Assembly: GCA_946998295.1 (NCBI GenBank)
Contig: CAMPYS010000075.1
Span: forward strand, 1-5,671
DNA: 5,671 nt
DNA from: an uncultured Prevotella sp.
GTDB taxonomy: Bacteria > Bacteroidota > Bacteroidia > Bacteroidales > Bacteroidaceae
Direction of reading: 5' to 3'
Shown: piece by piece, positions 1 through 5,671 of the stretch
Position numbering within the stretch: position 1 is the first letter of the stretch
Layout: the number at the start of each line of letters is the position of its first letter
Made by a program: the position numbers and the translations under genes
Notes under the pieces: model-generated
Told to the model about the DNA's origin: nothing
What the model saw: only the letters and a program-made list of their open reading frames with translations
Databases searched by the model: none

Positions 1-48
1 TTGTTCGTTCAGTCGCATAGCTCGCTATACTCCTTCACTCACAAACAA
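1..48. repeat. 48-bp imperfect inverted repeat at the window edge, downstream of cas2
   Basis: The outer arms ttgttcgt (1-8) and acaaacaa (41-48) pair over 8 positions, the only mismatch being G·U when read as minus-strand RNA. In the centre, atagc (17-21) and gctat (24-28) form a near-perfect 12-bp palindrome. The arms between them are only partly complementary. No T run follows on the minus strand inside the window, so it is not a classic intrinsic terminator as seen here. The core (gcatagctcgctatactcct) resembles, from memory only, a dispersed intergenic repeat in Prevotella-like genomes. It could equally be part of a small mobile element. Confidence 0.5.
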
Positions 49-79
49 ATTGACCTCAAAAAAAAGTCTCACAATCTGT

Positions 80-87
80 CAAAGCTA
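80..87 (-). promoter_or_regulatory. Possible Bacteroidota -7 promoter box downstream of cas2
   Basis: On the minus strand this reads TAGCTTTG, which fits the Bacteroidota primary-sigma -7 consensus TAnnTTTG. It lies 15 bases beyond the cas2 stop and points away from cas2, where an array leader would be expected in a II-C locus. No convincing TTTG -33 element is found about 20 bases upstream, where there is only a T run. A chance match in AT-rich sequence is quite possible. Confidence 0.2.
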
Positions 88-102
88 ATTTATAGAACAG
101 CC

Positions 103-441
103 CTAAAAAAATTCTAACTGCTGGTAAGGAGCATTAGGAGCCTTCTGCTTTTTGCAATAAAACAACTCAATAGCAGCAAATTGCTTATCGGTTATGCACA
201 ACAAGCCAACTTTCCCTGTGTTAGGAAGATTGTTATGAATACGCTTTTTATGAACTTCTGCATTTTCCATACTTGAGCAATGGCGAACATAGATAGAAAA
301 CTGAAACATTGTAAAGCCATCTTTTATAAGAAATTTTCTAAAATCGATATAGGCTTTCTTTTCCTTTTTCGTTTCGGTAGGCATATCGAAAAATACAAGT
401 ATCCACATAACACGATATTCGCTAAATCTATCTAAAGGCAT
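103..441 (-). CDS. cas2: CRISPR-associated protein Cas2, type II-C
   Basis: Cas2 is the dimeric scaffold of the Cas1-Cas2 spacer-integration complex, with a ferredoxin-like fold. The 112 residues are a full-length type II Cas2. Strand beta-1 is MWILVFFDMPT, with the conserved Asp at residue 19. It is followed by a Lys-rich helix (KKEKKAYIDFRKFL), FTMFQFSIYVR (43-53), GKVGLLCITDKQF (76-88) and a C-terminal QQLEFF tail typical of II-C Cas2. I keep the first ATG because the stretch before Met12 (DRFSEYRVM) resembles the N-terminus I recall from Bacteroidota Cas2 proteins. The internal Met12 is a possible but less likely start. The gene begins 26 bases after the cas1 stop on the same strand, so it is the last gene of the cas9-cas1-cas2 operon. 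No Shine-Dalgarno site is visible; the leader is T/A rich. Confidence 0.95.
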   Translation of the reverse strand: MPLDRFSEYRVMWILVFFDMPTETKKEKKAYIDFRKFLIKDGFTMFQFSIYVRHCSSMENAEVHKKRIHNNLPNTGKVGLLCITDKQFAAIELFYCKKQKAPNAPYQQLEFF

Positions 442-467
442 AATAGATGATGATATGAAAAAAGTAA

Positions 468-1403
468 TTATGTAAGCTCGGGGTATAATATAGTTTTATC
501 CTCCCCTGAAAAGCACTTGTAAAGCGATGCGGTAGTTTGTTGTGCAGCAATCATAAGTGGGCTACGCTTACCTTTAATAATAACATCTATCACAGGAATG
601 CCTAACAACCTAAACTTAATATCTTTTGTAAGCTGATCAATACTATCTTCTTGGTGCATAATGTCTATTACCATATTGTCTACATACGGACGATAAGGCT
701 CCATTATATCATCGGCTAAGCAATAAGCATTATACTTATTATGGTGATGAATGCCTAAGGTAGGTAAAAGTCCGCTACCTACTAAAGCTCTTGCTATAAC
801 AGCCCTTAATATGGCATAACCATAATTAAGCAAGTTGTTAGGAGGAATGCCTTCTCTTTCTCTTGTAAATAGCGGAAGAGAAGGAAAGATGTTTTTCCAA
901 TAATAAGCGGCTGCTCTTGCCTCAAGGTTATCAGGATCGCCACTTCGCACATTGTTAGCCCACACCCGCATACATTTAGTTTCTGCTTCGGTATAACGCC
1001 TAAGTATTGCCTCTTGGTTAAGGATTTTTTGTTTTGTAGTTTGCTGCCATAATTGTTTACGCAATGGCAACGAAGCGTCTAACTGATGTCTAAAACGTTC
1101 GTTTTGCAGCGTATTACCAGACAAAGGCAATTGCAACCCCACTGGCAAGCCTTTTGCATCGCACGTTATAACAGCCACATTGTTAGCCAAAAGAGCTTGC
1201 ATGGCACCTGTGGTAATGGTAATGCGTAAGCTATTGAGCACCACTACTCCAATATCTTCTATTGGAATAGTGCGCTCAGCTTCTTGTAATAATGGCTTTG
1301 GCAAATCTTTTTGGCTTACAACTTCTGGTATATGGATAAGCAGCTGCTCGTTTCGCAAGCTAAGGTAAGCCGCATTGTTAAAGCAAAGCGTTTTCTTTAT
1401 CAT
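468..1403 (-). CDS. cas1: CRISPR-associated endonuclease/integrase Cas1, type II-C
   Basis: Cas1 is the integrase of spacer acquisition. With Cas2 it forms the complex that inserts protospacer DNA at the leader end of the CRISPR array. At 311 residues it has the usual length for type II Cas1. The N-terminal beta-rich domain starts with MIKKTLCFNNAAYLSLRNEQ and continues through VVVLNSLRITIT. The C-terminal helical domain holds the metal-binding residues: Glu161 in NLEARAAAYYW, His220 in LGIHHHNKYNAY, and Glu235 in LADDIMEPYRPYVD. The signature string of the type II branch (LADD.MEP.RP.VD) is complete, so the enzyme looks catalytically intact. The start lies 4 bases after the cas9 stop, which suggests co-transcription and possibly translational coupling. 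The upstream bases are A/T rich with no Shine-Dalgarno site, as is common in Bacteroidota. No frameshift or truncation is visible. Confidence 0.97.
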   Translation of the reverse strand: MIKKTLCFNNAAYLSLRNEQLLIHIPEVVSQKDLPKPLLQEAERTIPIEDIGVVVLNSLRITITTGAMQALLANNVAVITCDAKGLPVGLQLPLSGNTLQNERFRHQLDASLPLRKQLWQQTTKQKILNQEAILRRYTEAETKCMRVWANNVRSGDPDNLEARAAAYYWKNIFPSLPLFTREREGIPPNNLLNYGYAILRAVIARALVGSGLLPTLGIHHHNKYNAYCLADDIMEPYRPYVDNMVIDIMHQEDSIDQLTKDIKFRLLGIPVIDVIIKGKRSPLMIAAQQTTASLYKCFSGEDKTILYPELT

Positions 1404-1407
1404 ACAT

Positions 1408-4400
1408 TTACTTTATTACGTTTAAGATATTACCCAGTCTGTCTACCTTCAATTTCCAACATACCTCTTTAATGCACTCATCTGTTATAGCTTTTTCCAT
1501 TTTGTTAAGCGACTGAAGCTCTACCTTATCAGCTATCACTTTAGCAATAGTAGATGGAACGAAATAACAACTACATCCAGTAGAACTAACCATCTTATAA
1601 ATCCTTGTTTTATCAATGTTGCATGTTCCCATTGTCCGTTCTTCTTCAGTGGGGACGTAGACTAAATCGTTTGGCGATAGATAAAACTTCAGCGCAACAC
1701 CTTTTCCGTTACATTCAGGAACGGGTGAAAGCTTTTGCTTTTGTCGTTCTATAGCTTCTCTTAACGGTACGGAGTAATAATACCTCTTACCTTCTTCATC
1801 TTCATAAATAGCAAAAAAGAGATTAGTACCTTTATCAGCTTCTACATACTTCTTGGTTTTAGCTCCTCTTTCACCCACTTGATATTTAGCACCGAGCGGT
1901 TCAGACAGTCGCACATTCTTTATAGGCTTGTGAGCTTTACCATTATTATATAGCTCGATGTTGCTATTCATCTCTTGTATACCTTCAGGAGCAAAAGCTA
2001 CTAAAGCATCTCCCCCTTTACTTTCTAAGTAGTTAAGCAAAATAGCTTGTATACCTGTATCAGTAATAGATGCAATTTTCTTTTTGTCAAATGATGTATC
2101 TAATGGTTTGCGTACAGCTACCATAGGAGCTTTGTTATCACTACTTATCCATACTTCAACTTTTGACACATCTTGTCGGTTCCATTTATAATTCAAACTC
2201 TTAAAATGAGCAACTAACTGTTTTTTGTTAAAATGCTTATCAACCAAATCGTTGACATAAGCTCTTAACTGTGCGTTGCATATAGCAGATATGTTATCTA
2301 AGGCTTTAGCAATGGGTAAAACTTCTTTCCTAATAAGATTTACTCTTCCAAACACTGTTTCTTTATGCATAGACTTGCGTATAGCCCACATATCGTTGCC
2401 TTTCTGACTACATGTCATTTTCTTTCCATTCTCATCATAGCGTTGATATCTATTAGTAGCCCTATTAATTATTCTTACATTGTTTTTAAAACTAACAACA
2501 ATATCGTTTAGTGCTTTTAAGGCATCTTGTGTAAAGGTGTCCCATGGCTTGTTAATAATCCTGTTTTTATCACATAACAATTGTCGTAAGTCTTCTCTTT
2601 GCTTAGAGCTATTAGCATTTACATTGCTAATATAGTTTACCATGTTTCGTGTAGTACAGGCTATAACAAGGGCGTCCATAGCATGGTGCCTATGGTCGAT
2701 ACGCTTCTTTTTAAATCCCTTTTCATATTCTGACGGCACATTGGTTTGAAAATATCTGCTACCATTCTCTTCTTTCATCTCTCCAAAATCGTTTGTTCCA
2801 AACAATTTGTTAAGCCTTTCAAACCTTGGCGTAACTATCGTGTTCCATACATCTTTAAGTCCCCAATCGTTTTTCAGCTTATCAGTAACAGCGCCAGATG
2901 AAGGTAATAAGTTCTTAGCCGTAGCCTCTTCTTCGCCTTGCTGTCTTACTACATTAGAAAGTAAAGACATAATTGTTTTAGTAATATAACGCGTATCATT
3001 AAGCTGCCTACTGCTAAAGCTCTCCGGTATATTTTCAGCTAACAAGTTATCACGCTTACGCTTGTTATGTGCATAATGCTCGTTAACAAACTGCTTATAC
3101 TCTTCTTCTTTTAATATTGCCTCTTTGCCATGTGCTGTACAATAAATCCTGTCTCCACCTCTGCCTTTAATAAACTCATAGCCCAACATTTTATCCTTTT
3201 CTTTGTTTACTTCTGATTCGCAAATAACCTTGTTATTAAAAGAATTATCAAAGTATCTGCTTTGTGGAATAACATGTTCTATCTGGTATGCCGTTGTAAA
3301 GAGCTTGCTTAGCGAGATAGCTTTACCTGTATAAGGCGAGCAATATTTTTGTTCGAGCCACAATTTATATCTTATTAGTTCTGCACTGGTAGGGCGTTCT
3401 TTCTTTGATATTTTAATAATATCGTCATAGTCCTTATCTTGCTTATTGAGGTTACCTAATACAGCCTGCTCATAAATGCGCATTTTCTCTTGATGCATAG
3501 GAGATAAAGGTCTGACATCTTTGATAAAAGTATCGTTCTTCAATTCTTCTAAGAGATACTTTATTCGTAAGTTAGTAGCTTCGTTATTAAGATTTCTAAG
3601 ATTAGCCTCATTACGTTGCTGTGCAGTTAGCTTCATTTCACGTGCCACCTCTACGTGTATCTCATCAATATGCTTTTCTGCTTTCCAAATATCATATACC
3701 ACCCTAAGCGTTTCTAAAATTACTTGTTCTACAATAGGATTACGCAAAGAATGCTGCGGAAAGCTGTAAATAAATTTTAATAAATCTTCTGGAGTATCCC
3801 AACATCGTATGTCCGTAACTTCTGAATGGCGTCCATATATTACGTAAGAAGCTAAGTAAGTAGGCAGCCCTTGAAAGTCGGATACATGATGTAAAACATA
3901 TTTGCTATCATCTATCTTCTCTTTTAGCTTGCTATCAATATTACCAGTTATGATTTGTTGAATACATTTCAGTGTTTTAGCATCAATGGCTTGTTCGTTC
4001 CAAGCCTTACCCATACGCATCAACGTTAAAAGTCTTTTTATAGCTTTTTCAGAGTATGCACCATAACACTTCTCAAAAGGCTTGATTTTTAGGAATGACG
4101 ATACAAAGTTGTCATCATCATACAATTTACGTAAAGCCTTAGCCGACTCCTCTTTTTCTTCTACAGAATACAGCAAATGCCAAAGCCGATATTGCATGTA
4201 GGGTGTGTCATCTAACCATTGCTTATCCATACCAGCACGCTTTAGAGCCGATAACAATTCATATCTGGTTTCGTTGCAAGGATATGTTTTAGTGGCGTCT
4301 TTAATATAATTCCACTCTATAGGGAATACTTTTTCTTTATCTATTTGTACTTTCTTTATTTGGAAAAAATCCTTTAACAAGATGTCTCGCTTTATCTCCT

Positions 4401-5661
4401 TTCTATCATTAAGATATGTAAAGAGATTACAATAATCTTGTGGTGTTGATAGATATTGCGCCGTTACATCTTCTCTTGTAACGACATCAGATAATCGTAG
4501 ATTGTGAATAAATTGCCATAACCTAAACTCTTGATAATACGGATTTGATTTAGCTATACACTTAATAGGCATTTCTTTTACTTCACCTGTTTCTTTATCC
4601 ACATACTCATAGCTCTCATATTTACAATTAGCTATAAGCGACTTTTTGCTCTTAAGTGGGCGTTGGTAGAAAATTATATCATCTACTAACAGATGTATCA
4701 TGTTGCTCTTTACCACTTCATTGTAGCGTACATCGTTATGAGCATATAGCTCTTTTGCACAACTCTCAAGCAAATGCTGATTATGCAACTCATCATGATA
4801 TTTAGCTTGCTGCTGCAATATCTCTATTAGCTCTTTTTTGTAATACTTACGTTCTATAGTTCTTACTAAGTTTCCCCGTATCTTGTCATCAGGCTTACTA
4901 AGTATGTTGTCGTAGATAAATGCGCCCACTGTCTTGCCCGATGATTGTATTTGGCTTTCTGTGCGTTTTTTTATTAATCCCCAGTCGTCCTCTTTGGGTA
5001 GTCTGTATGACGGATTTTGCTTACCACTATCAAAAATCTTTGGCGTTTTACCATCTTTTTCGTAAGTAGTTACAACTATAAGTTGTAATGTTTTGCCTAC
5101 CCAATCATATAAAGGTATATCACTCTTCCTTTTATATATACCGCCATCTTCTAAATGTATGTTATACCAAATACCATTACCCTTTTGTCCTTCATCAGCA
5201 TCTACACTTATCACCTTTAATACTTTGTATTCCTCTTTCTTAGTAGGCTGCTCTTCTTCTTCCTCGCCACGCAATTGGTAATAACCTCGTTTTTTATTAA
5301 AATTGAGTAATATCCATGCCAATTCTTCTTTACTAATAAGCTGTGTAAGAGCCTTTTTACGCAGATAATAAATGGTCCAGTCTAAAGGCACTTTCTTACC
5401 ATCAGCTATTAACTGAGGTTGATGCTTGGCAAAGTCGGATAACATTTCATGAAATGAGTCCATAAAGACAAATTCCATCTTCCCCTTTTCGTTTTTATTC
5501 TGCCTCCATGCCAATTTTGGTTCGCTGTCATCTATAAACTTTCCATATGTTTTATTGTCAGTCTTATCCCAGCCCAATAGCTTATCAAAATGATCAGGTA
5601 AAAAGTTCATTATATGTAACTCAAGTTTCGGATTTAGAATAAGTTCGTAAAAGAAGTACAT
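1408..5661 (-). CDS. cas9: Type II-C CRISPR-associated endonuclease Cas9, large Bacteroidota type, N-terminus missing or altered
   Basis: This is the RNA-guided DNA endonuclease of the CRISPR interference complex. The 1417 readable residues match the large Bacteroidota II-C Cas9 group from about residue 18 onward. Recognition-lobe landmarks are DWTIYYLRKKALT (94-106), FNKKRGYYQLRGEE (121-134) and GKTVGAFIYD (242-251). RuvC-II is IHVEVAREMK with Glu671. The HNH domain has SPYTGK (775-780), then IEHVIPQSRYFD with catalytic His796 and Asn819. RuvC-III is RIDHRHHAMDAL with His993 and Asp996. The C-terminal PAM-interacting part has KGTNLFFAIYE (1277-1287) and LSPNDLVYVP (1328-1337). The RuvC-I motif with its catalytic Asp and the Arg-rich bridge helix, normally about 80 residues ahead of the FLPDHF segment, are absent. 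The first 15 or so residues look unrelated to Cas9. ATG at 5661 is the first in view and ATG at 5610 is an internal alternative; neither is likely to be the native start. The frame stays open to the window edge. The family assignment is firm; whether the gene is intact is not. cas1 follows after 4 bases. Confidence 0.95.
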   Translation of the reverse strand: MYFFYELILNPKLELHIMNFLPDHFDKLLGWDKTDNKTYGKFIDDSEPKLAWRQNKNEKGKMEFVFMDSFHEMLSDFAKHQPQLIADGKKVPLDWTIYYLRKKALTQLISKEELAWILLNFNKKRGYYQLRGEEEEEQPTKKEEYKVLKVISVDADEGQKGNGIWYNIHLEDGGIYKRKSDIPLYDWVGKTLQLIVVTTYEKDGKTPKIFDSGKQNPSYRLPKEDDWGLIKKRTESQIQSSGKTVGAFIYDNILSKPDDKIRGNLVRTIERKYYKKELIEILQQQAKYHDELHNQHLLESCAKELYAHNDVRYNEVVKSNMIHLLVDDIIFYQRPLKSKKSLIANCKYESYEYVDKETGEVKEMPIKCIAKSNPYYQEFRLWQFIHNLRLSDVVTREDVTAQYLSTPQDYCNLFTYLNDRKEIKRDILLKDFFQIKKVQIDKEKVFPIEWNYIKDATKTYPCNETRYELLSALKRAGMDKQWLDDTPYMQYRLWHLLYSVEEKEESAKALRKLYDDDNFVSSFLKIKPFEKCYGAYSEKAIKRLLTLMRMGKAWNEQAIDAKTLKCIQQIITGNIDSKLKEKIDDSKYVLHHVSDFQGLPTYLASYVIYGRHSEVTDIRCWDTPEDLLKFIYSFPQHSLRNPIVEQVILETLRVVYDIWKAEKHIDEIHVEVAREMKLTAQQRNEANLRNLNNEATNLRIKYLLEELKNDTFIKDVRPLSPMHQEKMRIYEQAVLGNLNKQDKDYDDIIKISKKERPTSAELIRYKLWLEQKYCSPYTGKAISLSKLFTTAYQIEHVIPQSRYFDNSFNNKVICESEVNKEKDKMLGYEFIKGRGGDRIYCTAHGKEAILKEEEYKQFVNEHYAHNKRKRDNLLAENIPESFSSRQLNDTRYITKTIMSLLSNVVRQQGEEEATAKNLLPSSGAVTDKLKNDWGLKDVWNTIVTPRFERLNKLFGTNDFGEMKEENGSRYFQTNVPSEYEKGFKKKRIDHRHHAMDALVIACTTRNMVNYISNVNANSSKQREDLRQLLCDKNRIINKPWDTFTQDALKALNDIVVSFKNNVRIINRATNRYQRYDENGKKMTCSQKGNDMWAIRKSMHKETVFGRVNLIRKEVLPIAKALDNISAICNAQLRAYVNDLVDKHFNKKQLVAHFKSLNYKWNRQDVSKVEVWISSDNKAPMVAVRKPLDTSFDKKKIASITDTGIQAILLNYLESKGGDALVAFAPEGIQEMNSNIELYNNGKAHKPIKNVRLSEPLGAKYQVGERGAKTKKYVEADKGTNLFFAIYEDEEGKRYYYSVPLREAIERQKQKLSPVPECNGKGVALKFYLSPNDLVYVPTEEERTMGTCNIDKTRIYKMVSSTGCSCYFVPSTIAKVIADKVELQSLNKMEKAITDECIKEVCWKLKVDRLGNILNVIK

Positions 5662-5671
5662 AAAAAAGGCT
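5611..5671 (-). other. Non-Cas9-like segment joined to the 5' side of the cas9 homology
   Basis: Read in the cas9 frame, this stretch gives AFFMYFFYELILNPKLELHI. It contains no arginine, although the Cas9 bridge helix that should precede FLPDHF is rich in Arg. The family-like sequence seems to begin at LHIM (residues 15-18). The other two minus-strand frames end in stops within this segment (TGA and TAA) and also show no bridge-helix pattern, so a single frameshift inside the window does not restore it. A short palindrome, aact-ca-agtt, lies at 5618-5627, close to the apparent junction. The segment may be the end of an inserted or rearranged element, or an assembly artefact; it is too short to identify. 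Confidence 0.45.

Noticed and set aside
58..102. Intrinsic terminator after cas2 (T8 on the minus strand at 65-58)
   Set aside because: The T run is real, but I could not find a GC-rich hairpin directly before it.
1..102. Partial CRISPR repeat next to cas2
   Set aside because: No 36-bp unit recurs in this stretch, and it contains no recognisable type II-C repeat.
1180..1368. Plus-strand 62-codon open frame inside cas1
   Set aside because: It lies wholly antisense to well-conserved Cas1 coding sequence, and its translation has no recognisable features.
2807..2989. Plus-strand 60-codon open frame inside cas9
   Set aside because: It is antisense to conserved Cas9 sequence and shows no independent support.
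3521..3769. Plus-strand 82-codon open frame inside cas9, antisense to RuvC-II
   Set aside because: It is a Ser/Arg/Leu-rich shadow of the conserved minus-strand frame and shows no domain.
5093..5281. Plus-strand 62-codon open frame opposite the Glu-rich stretch of Cas9
   Set aside because: Its Ser-rich C-terminus is simply the complement of the GAA/GAG run encoding EEEEE.

Overview
The window carries the effector and adaptation genes of a type II-C CRISPR-Cas system. Three genes lie head to tail on the minus strand in the order cas9, cas1, cas2. No csn2 or cas4 is present, which is the minimal II-C layout. The AT-rich sequence, the lack of Shine-Dalgarno sites, and the close match of all three proteins to the large Cas9 / Cas1 / Cas2 set of Bacteroidota point to a member of that phylum, perhaps a Prevotella- or Porphyromonas-like host. 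The genus is a guess.

Layout, from right to left in the direction of transcription. At 5611-5671 there is a short stretch that does not look like Cas9, although it is open in the cas9 frame up to the window edge. At 1408-5610 is the recognisable body of a large Bacteroidota-type Cas9, with its recognition lobe, RuvC-II, HNH, RuvC-III and C-terminal PAM-interacting region. Four bases later cas1 (468-1403) begins, and 26 bases after that cas2 (103-441). The last 102 bases (1-102) contain no gene. They hold an A/T run, a weak promoter-like box and a 48-bp imperfect inverted repeat at the very edge.

In an intact system Cas9 would cut DNA guided by a crRNA:tracrRNA pair, and Cas1-Cas2 would insert new spacers with PAM selection helped by Cas9. 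Neither a CRISPR array nor a tracrRNA can be recognised here. In this family they usually flank the cas genes, so they may lie just outside the window.

The main oddity is the 5' end of cas9. The protein as readable here lacks the RuvC-I motif and the arginine-rich bridge helix, and homology to the family begins abruptly near residue 15-18. This is either a real disruption (insertion, inversion or deletion close to the window edge) or a window/contig-edge artefact. If it is real, the nuclease is probably crippled while cas1 and cas2 remain intact. I see no sign of a wholly new system.
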